Assembly: GCA_030151225.1 (NCBI GenBank)
Contig: JASLEG010000103.1
Span: 18,234 to 82,233, forward strand
Length of the DNA: 64,000 nt
Source of the DNA: Burkholderia sp.
GTDB taxonomy: Bacteria; Pseudomonadota; Gammaproteobacteria; Burkholderiales; Burkholderiaceae
Reading direction: 5' to 3'
In this document: positions 36,903 through 47,586 of the stretch, one piece after another
Position numbering within the stretch: the first letter of the stretch is position 1
How the letters are laid out: each line of letters begins with the position of its first letter
The notes under the pieces: model-generated
What the model saw: only the letters and a program-made list of their open reading frames with translations
Databases searched by the model: none
Told to the model about the DNA's origin: nothing
Position numbers and translations under genes: made by a program

Positions 36903-37382
36903 ATGAGGTTCATCAAGCACTCGAACGACGTGCTGTTCATGGCGCTCGCGGTGGTGGCGTCGGCCAGTCTCGTCGTGCTGACGGCGCTCGTGTTCTACGC
37001 CGTGGTGATGCGCTACGTGTTCAACAACGCCCCCGACTTCGTGGAGCCGATCGCGCTGCTGCTGGTGATCGTGATCGCGATGTTCGGCGCCGCGATGAAG
37101 GTGCGCGACGGCGGCCACATCGGCCTCGATTCGTTCGTGCGCCGGCTCTCGCCGAGCAAGCAGACGATCGTGCACGGCTTCCAGCACGTCTGCCTGATCG
37201 CGTTCGCCGTGGCGATCATCCTCGGCTGCTACGAAATGGCCGAAACCACCATCGACGACCGCATCCCGATCATCGGCCTGCCCGAGGCGGTGCGTTACCT
37301 GATTCCGATGCCGGCGGGTCTCGCCATCATCCTGTTCTCGCTCGAGCATCTGCTCGCGCTCGGCAAGCGCAACCGGACCTGA
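36903..37382 (+). CDS. TRAP transporter small permease (DctQ family)
   Basis: Four-helix membrane protein of 159 residues. Hydrophobic segments lie at about 10-32, 45-65, 90-110 and 130-150, and VMRYVFNNAPDFVEPIALLL is the DctQ hallmark. It pairs with DctM to form the membrane part of a TRAP transporter driven by a sodium gradient. It lies 100 bases after the binding protein and 7 bases before the large permease gene. The gene itself is intact. Confidence 0.93.
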   Translation: MRFIKHSNDVLFMALAVVASASLVVLTALVFYAVVMRYVFNNAPDFVEPIALLLVIVIAMFGAAMKVRDGGHIGLDSFVRRLSPSKQTIVHGFQHVCLIAFAVAIILGCYEMAETTIDDRIPIIGLPEAVRYLIPMPAGLAIILFSLEHLLALGKRNRT

Positions 37383-37389
37383 TCCACAC

Positions 37390-38742
37390 ATGGAACTCGC
37401 AATCCTTTCCGTCAGCTTCCTGCTGCTGCTGTTTCTCGGCGTGCCCGTGTCGTTCGCGCTCGGGCTGTCGTGCGTGGCGACCTACATCGCCGAAGGGCTG
37501 CCGCTCGCCACGGCGATGCAGTCCGTGATTTCCGGCATGAACGCGTTCTCGTTCCTGGCCGTGCCGTTCTTCATCCTGTCCGGCGAGCTGATGCTGCACG
37601 GCGGCATCGCCGACCGGATCCTGAACTTCGCGCAATCGATCGTGGGCCACTTCCGCGGCGGCCTGGGCATGGCCAACGTGGTGGCCTGCACGATGTTCGG
37701 CGGCGTGTCCGGCTCGCCCACGGCCGACACCTCGGCGATGGGCGGCGTGGTGATTCCGCTGATGAAGCGCGAGGGTTACAGCGCCGCCTACGCGGTGAAC
37801 GTGACGACCCATGCCTCGCTGGCCGGCGCGCTGATGCCGACCTCGACCAACATGATCATCTACGCGTTCGCCGCGCAGGGGATCGTGGGCACGCTGAACG
37901 GCCACACCGTGAGCGGCGTGTCGATCGGCGACCTGCTGTTCTCGGGGCTGCTGCCGGTGCTGTGGGTGATGGGCTTCGTGCTGATGGCCGCCTACTGGCA
38001 GGCGCGCCGCTACGGCTATCCGCGTCGCCCCGACGGCAGCACCGCGCTGTCGAAATTCCCGGGCTGGTACGCCGTGGCGCGTGCCTTCGCGGGGGCGCTG
38101 CCGGGCCTCGGCGTGATCGCCATCATCCTGGTGTGCGTGGCCAAGGGCGTGGCCACGGCCACCGAGGCGGCCGCGATCGCGGTGGTGTATTCGCTGGTGC
38201 TGACGATCGTGGTGTACCGCACGCTGACGGCGAAGAAGCTGTGGCGCGCGCTGTCGCACGCGGCCCGCACCACCGGCGTGGTGCTGCTGCTGATCGCCGT
38301 GTCCAACATGCTGCGCTTCCAGATGTCGTACCTGGAGATCCCGGACACGATCGAGCACGTGCTGCTGCAGTCGAACGCGCAGCCGTGGCTGATGCTGTAG
38401 TACATCAACATCCTGCAGCTGTTCCTTGGCACCTTCGTGGACATGGCGGCGCACATCCTGATCACCACGCCGCTGTTCCTGCCGCTGGCGATGGCGTGTG
38501 GCGTGGGCCCGGTGCAGTTCGGCATCATGCTGCTGCTGAACTGCTCGCTCGGCCTCGTGCATCCGCCGATCGGCTCGGTGCAGTTCGTGGGCTGCGCGAT
38601 CGGCGAGGTGTCGATCGGCGAGACGACCAAGACCGCATGGCCGTATTACCTCGCGATCTTCAGCGCGATCAACATCGTGACCTACATGCCGTTCTTCTCG
38701 ACCTGGCTGCCGAGCCTCATCAGCGGGCATCCGGTGTTCTGA
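37390..38742 (+). pseudogene. TRAP transporter large permease (DctM family), interrupted by an in-frame TAG
   Basis: The frame would encode 450 residues, the right length for DctM, but codon 337 (38398-38400) is TAG. Before it are FGGVSGSPTADTSAMGGVVI and THASLAGALMPTSTNMIIYA, typical DctM segments. After it the same frame continues without a shift: YINILQLFLGTFVDMAAHIL, then MLLLNCSLGLVHPPIGSVQF, then a normal C-terminus. A single substitution from TGG, TTG or CAG would explain it. The truncated product lacks the last four or so helices, including the PPIG loop, and is unlikely to work. The rest is undecayed, so the mutation is recent or a sequencing error. Confidence 0.85.
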
Positions 38743-38770
38743 GTTCGAAGCGGGTCAGAAGAAGGGCAGA

Positions 38771-38803
38771 CGGGCGCCGAGTGATCGGCGCCCGTCGTGT
38801 TTT
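38771..38803 (+). terminator. Rho-independent terminator of the TRAP operon
   Basis: CGGGCGCCGA and TCGGCGCCCG form a perfect 10-bp stem with a GTGA loop, followed by TCGTGTTTT. It is 28 bases after the operon's last stop. Confidence 0.8.
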
Positions 38804-38840
38804 CGGGGGCGGGATTTTCACCTCGATCCGATCGCCAAAC

Positions 38841-38879
38841 GACAAGGGCCGGCCATCTCGTCGATGGCCGGCCCTTGTC
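38841..38879 (-). terminator. 16-bp hairpin, probable terminator of the His-rich peptide gene
   Basis: GACAAGGGCCGGCCAT (38841-38856) pairs perfectly with ATGGCCGGCCCTTGTC (38864-38879) around a 7-base loop. It lies 20 bases past the stop of the reverse-strand peptide gene. The T tract is poor on both strands, so termination efficiency is uncertain. Confidence 0.5.
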
Positions 38880-38899
38880 GCTTGGTGCTGCCAGGTCGC

Positions 38900-39028
38900 T
38901 CAGTGGACCCAGTGGCAGCTGCGGTGATGATGGTGATCGAAATGGCACACCTTGTGCGGGCGGGCTTCCGCGTTCGTCACGAGGAGGGCGAGCGTCACGG
39001 CCAGTGCCGATGCGAGCAGAGTCTTCAT
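38900..39028 (-). CDS. Secreted 42-residue His-rich peptide (HHHH-motif protein)
   Basis: A signal peptide (KTLLASALAVTLALLVTNAE, cleavage near AEA) leaves a mature peptide of about 22 residues, RPHKVCHFDHHHHRSCHWVH. It has eight histidines and two cysteines, which suggests metal binding (zinc, copper or nickel) or redox activity in the periplasm. AGGAC lies 7 bases upstream of the ATG. Short secreted HHHH-motif proteins of this type recur in Burkholderia; their role is not known to me. It stands alone between the TRAP operon and acdR, with its own hairpin. Confidence 0.72.
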   Translation of the reverse strand: MKTLLASALAVTLALLVTNAEARPHKVCHFDHHHHRSCHWVH

Positions 39029-39233
39029 GGATATGTCCTGAACGGAGTCGTGTGATTGTGGTACCGGGCGGGCGTGGCCATCCTGCGAGGCCGTGTCGAT
39101 TTCATCGCGCCGACCGGGTTCGTTGCCGAACGGGTTTGATCATACGAAGTCGCCCGATTTCAGGTGCAACGGTTTGTAACGGTAAATTTAATTCAGCATT
39201 CAAACATCTTACGGCGCGGACATCGCAGCGCTT

Positions 39234-39743
39234 TCAAACCGGAAACTGCGTGGTCGAGAGGATCTCCTTCAACACGACGAAGGTGCGGATCTGTCTCACG
39301 CCGGGCAGATACAGCAGCTGCTCGGCATGCAGCCGATTGAAGGTGTCGCTGTCGCGCGTGCGCACCATCATGAAGGCGTCGAACTCGCCCGTCACGACGT
39401 GGCACTCCATGCAGCCCGACACCTTCTGCGCCACCTTCTCGAATGCCGCGAACGACTCGGGCGTGGAGCGATCGAGCACCACGCCGATCATCACCAGCAT
39501 CCCGGCATTGAGCGCCTTCGGCTCGAGCAGGGCCACCACACCGCGGATCAGCCCGGCCGCCTTCAGCTTCTCGACGCGCCGCAGGCAGGCGGGCGGGCTC
39601 AGGTTCACGCGCGCCGCGAGCGCGACGTTCGACACGGACGCGTCGCGCTGCAGCGCGCGCAGGATCGCGCGATCGGTGCGGTCGAGCTCCGCGCCGGCGG
39701 CCACGGCCTTCGCGATCGTGCTGGTTCGTTTTGTTGCGCACAT
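39234..39743 (-). CDS. acdR: Lrp/AsnC-family regulator AcdR
   Basis: Lrp-type regulator of 169 residues. A helix-turn-helix at about 18-65 (LDRTDRAILRALQRDASVSN then VNLSPPACLRRVEKLKAAGL) is followed by the RAM ligand domain from about 75 (CHVVTGEFDAFMMVRTRDSD). It is divergent from acdS, the known arrangement in which Lrp-like AcdR controls ACC deaminase. The gene is about 10 residues longer at the N-terminus than typical Lrp. The identification rests on family plus context. Confidence 0.87.
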   Translation of the reverse strand: MCATKRTSTIAKAVAAGAELDRTDRAILRALQRDASVSNVALAARVNLSPPACLRRVEKLKAAGLIRGVVALLEPKALNAGMLVMIGVVLDRSTPESFAAFEKVAQKVSGCMECHVVTGEFDAFMMVRTRDSDTFNRLHAEQLLYLPGVRQIRTFVVLKEILSTTQFPV

Positions 39744-39916
39744 GAGCCGTTTTCCTTAATGAAATATCGCTGGATCATTCAATCGTTTTCGAATCATCGG
39801 AAATCCGAAATTTTTTTGCAACCCTGCTTCGCGCGATCGCTTCTACGATGTTCGTGACGTTTCGACGACGGCCGCGGCCCGCGAAACGCACGTCACCCCC
39901 AGCCAAGGAGCGAGGC

Positions 39917-40933
39917 ATGAACCTTCAGAAATTCCCGCGTTATCCGTTGACCTTCGGCCCCACGCCGATCCAGCCGCTCGCGCGGCTCAGCGCGCATCTG
40001 GGCGGCAAGGTCGAGCTGTACGCGAAGCGCGAGGACTGCAACAGCGGGCTCGCGTTCGGCGGCAACAAGACCCGCAAGCTCGAATACCTGATCCCCGACG
40101 CGATCACGCAGGGTGCCGACACGCTGGTGTCGATCGGCGGCGTGCAGTCCAACCAGACGCGTCAGGTCGCGGCGGTGGCCGCACATCTGGGCATGAAGTG
40201 CGTGCTGGTGCAGGAGCACTGGGTCAACTACGAAGACGCCGTCTACGACCGGGTCGGCAACATCCAGATGTCGCGCATGATGGGCGCGGACGTGCGGCTG
40301 GTGTCCGACGGTTTCGACATCGGCATCCGCAGGAGCTGGGAGGATGCGCTCGACGAGGTGCGCGCGAACGGCGGCAAGCCGTATCCGATCCCGGCCGGCT
40401 GCTCGGAGCATCCCCTCGGTGGCCTGGGCTTCGTGGGCTTCGCCGAGGAAGTGCGCGCGCAGGAGGCCGAGCTCGGCTTGCGCTTCGACTACATCGTGGT
40501 GTGCTCGGTCACGGGCAGCACGCAGGCGGGCATGGTGGTGGGCTTCGCGGCCGACGGGCGCGCCGATCGCGTGATCGGCATCGACGCCTCGGCCAGGCCG
40601 GCCCAGACCCGCGAGCAGATCCTGCGGATCGCGCGCGGCACCGCCGATCGCGTCGAGCTGGGCCGCGCGATCACCGATGCCGACGTGGTGCTCGACGAGC
40701 GTTTCGGCGGCCCCGAATACGGCCTCGCCAGCGAGGGCACGCTCGAGGCGATCCGCCTGTCGGCGCGCCTCGAGGGCATGCTGACCGATCCCGTCTACGA
40801 AGGGAAATCGATGCACGGCATGATCGAGAAGGTGCGGCTCGGCGAATTCCCGGCCGGCTCGAAGGTGCTGTACGCCCACCTGGGCGGGGTGCCGGCGCTG
40901 AGCGCCTATCACGACCTGTTTGCCCAGGGCTGA
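39917..40933 (+). CDS. acdS: 1-aminocyclopropane-1-carboxylate deaminase
   Basis: PLP enzyme of 338 residues that cleaves the plant ethylene precursor ACC to 2-oxobutyrate and ammonia in the cytoplasm. Lys51 ([11 protein letters not shown]) binds PLP and Ser78 (VQSN) is the nucleophile. Tyr294, Glu295 (VYEGKSM) and Leu322 (HLGGVPAL) sit at exactly the positions that separate true ACC deaminase from D-cysteine desulfhydrase. The ATG at 39917 has AAGGAG about 9 bases upstream. Its divergent neighbour is the Lrp-type regulator. ACC deaminase lowers ethylene in plant hosts and is typical of plant-associated Burkholderia. Confidence 0.97.
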   Translation: MNLQKFPRYPLTFGPTPIQPLARLSAHLGGKVELYAKREDCNSGLAFGGNKTRKLEYLIPDAITQGADTLVSIGGVQSNQTRQVAAVAAHLGMKCVLVQEHWVNYEDAVYDRVGNIQMSRMMGADVRLVSDGFDIGIRRSWEDALDEVRANGGKPYPIPAGCSEHPLGGLGFVGFAEEVRAQEAELGLRFDYIVVCSVTGSTQAGMVVGFAADGRADRVIGIDASARPAQTREQILRIARGTADRVELGRAITDADVVLDERFGGPEYGLASEGTLEAIRLSARLEGMLTDPVYEGKSMHGMIEKVRLGEFPAGSKVLYAHLGGVPALSAYHDLFAQG

Positions 40934-41081
40934 GCGGCGCCGGCCTGATCGTGCGTCGAGATCACGATTCGCGATCACGCCATCAGCAAACGCCATTGGC
41001 GAAACCGCGCCGCATGCGGTTTACTGGATGCCCCGCGGCGCGCCGATGGCCGGCGCGCGCGACATGCATTCGGAGACAGGC

Positions 41082-41855
<774 letters not shown>

Positions 41856-41859
41856 GCCC

Positions 41860-43005
41860 ATGAACGACATCGACGACAAGACCCTGCCGGGCGATCCGAA
41901 CCAACCCGACGACGTGGGCAGCCCCTTGCGGCTGCGCTGCATGTGCCTCGTGATCCATGCGCCGAACGACCTGCGCTACGAGGCGGGCGAGGTGGAGGCG
42001 CCGGGCGCGGGCCAGGTGCGCGTGCAGGTGGCGATGGGCGGCATCTGCGGCTCGGATCTGCACTACTTCCGCCACGGCGGCTTCGGCGCGATCCGCCTGC
42101 AGCAGCCGATGGTGCTCGGCCACGAGGTGGCCGGCACGGTGGTGGAGGTGGGCGAGGGCGTGCACGACGTGCGCGTGGGCGATCGCGTGGCGGTCAACCC
42201 GAGCCGGCCCTGCGGCAAGTGCAGGTTCTGCCTCGAGGGGCTGCCGAACCAGTGCCTCGACATGCGCTTCTACGGCAGCGCGATGCGCATGCCGCACATC
42301 CAGGGCGCGTTTCGCGGCGCGCTCGTGTGCGAGGCGGTGCAGTGCGTGAAGGTGGCCGATCACGTGCCGTTCACGCTGGCCGCGATGGCCGAGCCGTTCG
42401 CGGTGGGGCTGCATGCCGTGTCGCGCGCGGGCCCGCTGATCGGGCGGCGCGTGCTGATCTCGGGCTGCGGGCCGATCGGCGCGCTGGCGGTGGCGGCCGC
42501 GCGGGCGCACGGCGCGCGCGAGGTGGTGGCCACCGACGTGGTGGAGGAGCCGCTGGCGGTGGCGAAGGCGCTCGGCGCGGATCGCGTGGTCAACGTCGCG
42601 GCGGACCCGGAATGGAAGGCTGCGTATGCGGCCGACAAGGGCAGCTTCGACGTGATGATCGAGTGTTCGGGCAACGAGCGTGCGCTGCGCGACGGGCTCG
42701 AGGTGCTGCGCCCGCGCGGCGTGGTGGTGCAACTCGGGCTCGGCGGCGACGTGGCGATTCCGCAGAACGTGGTGGTGGCCAAGGAGCTGACGATCTGCGG
42801 CTCGTTCCGCTTCCACGCCGAGTTCGCGCTCGCCGTGCAGCTGATCAACGAAGGCCGTGTCGATCTCGCGCCGGCCGTCACGCGCGTGTTCCCGGCGCGC
42901 GAGGCGAACGAGGCGTTCGCGCTCGCCGGCGACCGTCGCCGCGCGATGAAGGTGCTGATCGACTTCTCCGAAGCGGCTGAAGCCGCCGACGCGACCGAGG
43001 CCTGA
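41860..43005 (+). CDS. idnD: L-idonate 5-dehydrogenase
   Basis: Zinc-dependent alcohol dehydrogenase of 381 residues resembling E. coli IdnD. Catalytic zinc ligands are in GGICGSDLHYF and VLGHEVAG, and the structural zinc cysteines in NPSRPCGKCRFCLEGLPNQC. DMRFYGSAMRMPHIQGAF is specific to the idonate group, and the NAD-binding motif is ISGCGPIGAL. It oxidises L-idonate to 5-ketogluconate. The N-terminus has an extra 27 residues before the usual start; an internal ATG at 41941 would remove them but has no ribosome-binding site. Operon with idnO. Confidence 0.88.
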   Translation: MNDIDDKTLPGDPNQPDDVGSPLRLRCMCLVIHAPNDLRYEAGEVEAPGAGQVRVQVAMGGICGSDLHYFRHGGFGAIRLQQPMVLGHEVAGTVVEVGEGVHDVRVGDRVAVNPSRPCGKCRFCLEGLPNQCLDMRFYGSAMRMPHIQGAFRGALVCEAVQCVKVADHVPFTLAAMAEPFAVGLHAVSRAGPLIGRRVLISGCGPIGALAVAAARAHGAREVVATDVVEEPLAVAKALGADRVVNVAADPEWKAAYAADKGSFDVMIECSGNERALRDGLEVLRPRGVVVQLGLGGDVAIPQNVVVAKELTICGSFRFHAEFALAVQLINEGRVDLAPAVTRVFPAREANEAFALAGDRRRAMKVLIDFSEAAEAADATEA

Positions 43006-43148
43006 ACGATCGGCCCGGCCCCTGCCGCGCCGCGATCGTGCGGTGCGGCAGAGGAACCCGTCTAGTTTTTCCCTGAAGCGTCGGTGCCCGCCGATGCTAA
43101 GCTGCGCCGGATCTTGTCATTGTTCGATGTCAAAAACGGAGACCCGGA

Positions 43149-43520
43149 ATGATTCCCTCGACCTTCTGTCTGCTGATCGTGTTGCTGCTGCCGTTCGTGT
43201 GGACCGTGTGCGCGAAGTCGGCGGGCGGCTACGACAATCGCGCGCCGCGCGCCTGGCTGGCCGGCCTCGAGGGCTGGCGCGGCCGCGCCGTCGCCGCGCA
43301 TCAGAACGCGCTCGAGGCGCTCGCGATGTTCGTGGCCGCGCTCGCGGTGGCCTGGCACAACGGCGCGAATCCGGCCCGCATCGACACGCTCGCCACCGCC
43401 TTCGTGATCGCGCGCGTGCTGCACGGGCTCCTCTACGTGGCGAACTGGGCCGCGCTGCGCTCGCTCGTGTGGTTCGTCGGCATGGTCTGCCTGGTGTGGA
43501 TGTTCTTCGTGGCGCCGTGA
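43149..43520 (+). CDS. MAPEG-family membrane protein
   Basis: A 123-residue inner-membrane protein with four hydrophobic segments. NRAPRAWLAGLEGWRGRAVA followed by AHQNALEALAMFVAALAVAW is the bacterial MAPEG signature, and ARVLHGLLYVANWAALRSL fits the third and fourth helices. Eukaryotic relatives handle eicosanoids and glutathione; the bacterial role is undefined. The ATG has a weak purine-rich site upstream. It stands between idnD and a convergent LysR gene. Confidence 0.85.
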   Translation: MIPSTFCLLIVLLLPFVWTVCAKSAGGYDNRAPRAWLAGLEGWRGRAVAAHQNALEALAMFVAALAVAWHNGANPARIDTLATAFVIARVLHGLLYVANWAALRSLVWFVGMVCLVWMFFVAP

Positions 43521-43542
43521 GCGCCTGCCGCGCGATGCCGGC

Positions 43543-44481
43543 TCAGGTCGTTGCGGACGCAACGGTCCGCGCATCGCGTCCGGCATCGCTCGCCACCCAG
43601 TCGCGCACGGCCTGCACGAACAGTCGCAGCGCCGTGGGCGGATGGCGATTGGCCGGGTAGTAGAGCGCGAGCCCCGGCATCGACACGCTCCATTCACGGA
43701 GCAGCGCCACCAGCCGGCCGCTGGCCAGATGCTCGGCCACCTGGCTCTCGGGCGTCCAGGCCACGCCGATTCCGGCCAGCGCCGCCTCGACCATCGAGTT
43801 GATGTTGCCGAGCGTCATCGGCCCGTCCACGTCGAGGCTCACGGTCTTGCCGTTCGAATGGAAATCCCAGCGATACATCGCGCCGCTCTCGAAGCGAAAG
43901 CGGATGCAGCGGTGCTGCATCAGGTCGGCCGGCTGCGCGGGCGCCGGATGCCGTTCGAGATAGGCCGGCGAGGCCACCGGCACGAAGCGCATGTCGGGCC
44001 CGAAGCGCACCGCGATCATGTCGCGCGGCACGTCGTCGAACATGCGGATGCCCGCGTCGAAGCCCTCGGCCACGACGTCGATCAGCCGCGTATCGGTCAC
44101 GAATTCGACGTGGATATCGGGATAGCGCAGCAGGAAATCGGGCAGCACGTGGCGGATCAGCGCGCGCGCCGCCAATTCCGATGCGTTGATGCGCACCGAG
44201 CCGGCCGGGCGGTTCTGCGCCGTGGCGACTTCGTCCACGGCGTTCTCGAGATCGGTCAGCGCCGGGCCCACGCGGCGCAGCAGCTGTTCGCCGGCCTCGG
44301 TCAGCGCGACCGAGCGCGTGGTGCGATTGAACAGGCGCACGCCGAGGCGCGCCTCGAGGCCCCGCATCGCGTGGCTCAGCGCCGAGGGCGACACGGCCAG
44401 CGACAGCGCCGCGGCCCGGAAGCTGCGCTGCTCGGCGATCGCCACGAAGGCGGTCAGTTCGGAAAGTCCGGCACGCAGCAT
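43543..44481 (-). CDS. LysR-family transcriptional regulator
   Basis: LysR protein of 312 residues: ELTAFVAIAEQRSFRAAALS and PSALSHAMRGLEARLGVRLF form the helix-turn-helix, and the effector domain from about 90 (GSVRINASELAARALIRHVL) resembles the PA2877/DmlR-like branch. It converges on the MAPEG gene with 22 bases between stops. No obvious target is divergent from it. Confidence 0.88.
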   Translation of the reverse strand: MLRAGLSELTAFVAIAEQRSFRAAALSLAVSPSALSHAMRGLEARLGVRLFNRTTRSVALTEAGEQLLRRVGPALTDLENAVDEVATAQNRPAGSVRINASELAARALIRHVLPDFLLRYPDIHVEFVTDTRLIDVVAEGFDAGIRMFDDVPRDMIAVRFGPDMRFVPVASPAYLERHPAPAQPADLMQHRCIRFRFESGAMYRWDFHSNGKTVSLDVDGPMTLGNINSMVEAALAGIGVAWTPESQVAEHLASGRLVALLREWSVSMPGLALYYPANRHPPTALRLFVQAVRDWVASDAGRDARTVASATT

Positions 44482-44847
44482 GGGTGAATCCGGTTCATCG
44501 AGGAAGGAGGGCGAGGCGGCTGCCCCGTCGCGCGTAGCGTAGCACTGGCGCCGCGCGCCGTGTTGGCGGGGCGCCGCGGCGAACCGGTGCGTGCATCAGA
44601 ACAGGTGCGCGCGTCGGCCTCACCACCCGCCGAAGGCGGTCGTGGTGCGTTGATGGGCAATGAGAATGCACGAAGGTCGCCGATGCGCCAACGCTCGCCA
44701 TCAGCCCGACGAAGCGACGAAGCCCGCGCGGGCCGGCCGGGCGGGCTTCGAAAAAAAACGCCCTCGTCGCATGGGGCACACGACGACGAGGGCGAAGGGT
44801 AGAACAGTGTGGCGGGAGGCGGCAGCGTGTGCCGCGGCCCGCGCCGA
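44482..44847. other. Intergenic region between LysR and ahpF
   Basis: About 365 bases with no supportable gene. It holds the ahpF terminator (44751-44794) and a second 10-bp stem (44719-44750, CGAAGCCCGC/GCGGGCTTCG) that has an A tract on the plus strand and is not a terminator by itself. Confidence 0.5.
44751..44794 (-). terminator. Rho-independent terminator of ahpF
   Basis: CGCCCTCGTCG (44759-44769) pairs with CGACGAGGGCG (44784-44794) and T8 follows on the reverse strand (A8 at 44751-44758). It lies about 55 bases past the ahpF stop. Confidence 0.85.
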
Positions 44848-46434
44848 TCAGGCCGCGACCGCTTCGCTCTTCGCGGCAGCCGGTTCCACGTCCTGGCGGA
44901 TCAGGAAGTCGAAGGCCGACAGCGACGCCTTCGCGCCTTCGCCCACGGCGATCACGATCTGCTTGTACGGCACCGTGGTCACGTCGCCGGCCGCGAACAC
45001 GCCGGGGATCGAGGTCGCGCCGCGTGCATCCACGATGATCTCGCCGTGCTTCGACAGCTCGATCGTGCCCTTCAGCCATTCGGTGTTCGGCACCAGGCCG
45101 ATCTGCACGAACACGCCCTCGAGCTCGATGCGCTTCGTTTCGCCCGTCTCGCGTTCGAGGTACACGATACCGTTCAGCTTCTGGCCGTCGCCGGTCAGCT
45201 CGGAGGTTTGCGCGCTGGTGATGATCGTGACGTTCTTGAGGCTGCGCAGCTTGCGTTGCAGGACTTCGTCGGCACGCAGCGTCGTGCCGAACTCGATCAG
45301 CGTGACTTCGCGCACGATGCCGGCCAGATCGATTGCGGCCTCGACACCCGAGTTGCCGCCGCCGACCACCGCCACGCGCTTGCCCTTGAACAGCGGGCCG
45401 TCGCAGTGCGGGCAGTAGGCCACGCCCTTGTTGCGGTATTCGCGTTCGCCCGGCACGTTCAGTTCGCGCCAGCGTGCGCCGGTGGACAGCACGATGGTCC
45501 TGGACTTCAGCACCGCGCCGTTCTCGAGATGGATCTCGTTGAGCGCGCCCGGCACGAGCTTCGTGGCGCGCTGCACGTCCATCACGTCCACGTCGTATTG
45601 CTTGACGTGCTGTTCGAGTGCCACCGCGAACTTCGGCCCTTCCGTTTCCTGCACCGAGATGAAGTTCTCGATCGCCATCGTGTCGAGCACCTGGCCGCCG
45701 AAGCGCTCGGCCACCACGCCGGTGCGGATGCCCTTGCGTGCCGAGTAGATCGCGGCCGCGGCGCCCGCGGGGCCACCGCCCACGATCAGCACGTCGAACA
45801 CGTCCTTCCTGGCGAGGTCACGGGCAGCACGTTCGCCGGCGCCCTTGTCGATCTTCGCGAGGATTTCCTTCACGCTGCTGCGGCCCTGTCCGAAGTTCTC
45901 GCCGTTCAGGAACATGGTGGGCACGGCCATCACCTGGCGCTTCTCGACTTCGTCCTGGAACAGCGCGCCGTCGATCGCCACGTGGCGGATGCGCGGGTTC
46001 AGCAGCGCCATCACGTTCAGCGCCTGCACGACTTCCGGGCAGTTCTGGCACGACAGCGAGAAATACGTCTCGAAGGAGAACTCGCCTTCGAGGTTGCGGA
46101 TCTGCTCGATCGTCGCGTCGTCGAGCTTCAGCGGATGACCGCCGGCCTGCAGCAGCGCGAGCACGAGCGAGGTGAATTCATGGCCCATCGGGATGCCCGC
46201 GAAGCGGATGCCGGTGGCCTGGCCCGGTTCGCCGATCGTGAACGACGGCTTGCGTTCGGCGTCGTCGCGGCGTTCCACCACCGTGACGCGCGTCGACAGC
46301 TCGCCGATCTCCTTCAGCAGCGAGAGCAGCTCCTGCGACTTCGCGCCATCGTCGAGGGAGGCGACGAGTTCGATCGGGCGGGTGATCTTGTCGAGGTACG
46401 ACTTCAACTGATTCTTGAGATTGGCGTCGAGCAT
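44848..46434 (-). CDS. ahpF: Alkyl hydroperoxide reductase subunit F
   Basis: Flavoprotein disulfide reductase of 528 residues that passes electrons from NADH to AhpC. The N-terminal double-thioredoxin domain has the CxxC pair in [12 protein letters not shown]. The FAD domain starts [20 protein letters not shown], the redox pair is [13 protein letters not shown], the NADH motif is [19 protein letters not shown], and the C-terminal FAD motif is [15 protein letters not shown]. The start at 46434 gives the standard [10 protein letters not shown] beginning. It follows ahpC by 124 bases and ends in a strong terminator. Confidence 0.97.
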   Translation of the reverse strand: MLDANLKNQLKSYLDKITRPIELVASLDDGAKSQELLSLLKEIGELSTRVTVVERRDDAERKPSFTIGEPGQATGIRFAGIPMGHEFTSLVLALLQAGGHPLKLDDATIEQIRNLEGEFSFETYFSLSCQNCPEVVQALNVMALLNPRIRHVAIDGALFQDEVEKRQVMAVPTMFLNGENFGQGRSSVKEILAKIDKGAGERAARDLARKDVFDVLIVGGGPAGAAAAIYSARKGIRTGVVAERFGGQVLDTMAIENFISVQETEGPKFAVALEQHVKQYDVDVMDVQRATKLVPGALNEIHLENGAVLKSRTIVLSTGARWRELNVPGEREYRNKGVAYCPHCDGPLFKGKRVAVVGGGNSGVEAAIDLAGIVREVTLIEFGTTLRADEVLQRKLRSLKNVTIITSAQTSELTGDGQKLNGIVYLERETGETKRIELEGVFVQIGLVPNTEWLKGTIELSKHGEIIVDARGATSIPGVFAAGDVTTVPYKQIVIAVGEGAKASLSAFDFLIRQDVEPAAAKSEAVAA

Positions 46435-46558
46435 GATAATTCGGATTCCGTAGTGTTTTTGGCACCTCGCCGGAGGCGAGGAGGCGTGCCGGCCCGGGTA
46501 GGGCCGCACGGTCGAGCGCCTCGCGGCGCCCGCTGTTATCTGCAGGATGCGTTGACGC

Positions 46559-47122
46559 TCAGATCTTGCCGATCAGGTCGAGCGACGGGGTCAGCGTTTC
46601 TGCGCCCGGCGTCCACTTGGCGGGGCAGACTTCACCCGGATGCGATGCGACGTATTGAGCAGCCTGCACCTTGCGCAGCAGCTCGCCAGCGTCACGGCCG
46701 ATGCCGTTGTCGTGGATTTCGGCGATCTTGATTTCGCCTTCCGGATTGATCACGAACGTGCCACGCAGTGCCAGGCCTTCTTCTTCGATCAGCACGTCGA
46801 ACGCGCGAGCCAGCTTTGCCGTCGGGTCGCCGACCAGCGGGTACTGGATCTTGGCGATCGTGTCCGACGTGTCGTGCCATGCCTTGTGCGTGAAGTGCGT
46901 GTCGGTCGACACGCCGTAGATTTCCACGCCCAGCTTCTGGAACTCTGCGTAGCGATCTGCCAGGTCGCCCAGTTCCGTCGGGCACACGAACGTGAAGTCG
47001 GCCGGGTAGAACACGAAGACCGACCACTTGCCCTTCAGGTCTTCGTCGCTGACCTGCACGAAATCGCCCTTGTGGTAAGCGGTTGCCTGGAACGGTTGGA
47101 GCTTGCTGTTGATGATCGGCAT
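46559..47122 (-). CDS. ahpC: Alkyl hydroperoxide reductase subunit C (2-Cys peroxiredoxin)
   Basis: Typical AhpC of 187 residues that reduces H2O2, organic peroxides and peroxynitrite in the cytoplasm. The peroxidatic Cys is in [11 protein letters not shown] and the resolving Cys in [11 protein letters not shown]. It is the first gene of an ahpC-ahpF unit. AAGG/GGAAA-rich sequence precedes the ATG. Codon use includes more A/T-ending codons than neighbours, as in highly expressed genes. An OxyR site is likely in the 460-base upstream region but is not clear by eye. Confidence 0.97.
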   Translation of the reverse strand: MPIINSKLQPFQATAYHKGDFVQVSDEDLKGKWSVFVFYPADFTFVCPTELGDLADRYAEFQKLGVEIYGVSTDTHFTHKAWHDTSDTIAKIQYPLVGDPTAKLARAFDVLIEEEGLALRGTFVINPEGEIKIAEIHDNGIGRDAGELLRKVQAAQYVASHPGEVCPAKWTPGAETLTPSLDLIGKI

Positions 47123-47586
47123 TTGCGGTTTCCTTTGGTTGAAAAGGTGATCAGGAAGTGATCAGGAGCGGCCAGTATGACGATTCGGCCGAGCGATGTG
47201 AAATTGCTTGTTTCAATGACCGGGATCGGGATTTTCTATGTGACCCGATTTCAGGTCGGATCGAGTCTCGGGCCGGGCCGACAGGCCGGGCGCCGAAGGC
47301 GGGGAAAAGCAGGTGGGGCAGGTGGAAAGCCTTGCCGCGCGGGGGGCGTGAAGCCCGATGCGCCGATTTTTCCGGAACCCGCCTCGGCAGTGCGAAGGGC
47401 AGGTTGGCTCGCGACGCAAAGCCGCGTCGAATCGGCACGAATGGCGCGATTTTCTCCGATTTGTCCGGCCTCGTCCAGCCCCCACACGATGAAATCGCGA
47501 TGCGACTCGATATACTGCCGCCCATGCCGAATCCGCGCGTGCCGTGCGCGCCGGCGAACCGACTTCAAGAAAAAATCGACAAGAAC
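47123..47586. other. Divergent intergenic region, ahpC/DUF817 gene
   Basis: Some 460 bases without a gene, including a near-perfect direct repeat GTGATCAGGAA/GTGATCAGGAG (about 47148-47168) close to the ahpC start. No definite OxyR site, promoter pair or RNA could be identified. Confidence 0.4.

Noticed and set aside
44719..44750. Second hairpin beside the ahpF terminator as a plus-strand terminator
   Set aside because: It is followed by A8, not a T run, on the plus strand, so only the reverse-strand terminator at 44751-44794 is supported.
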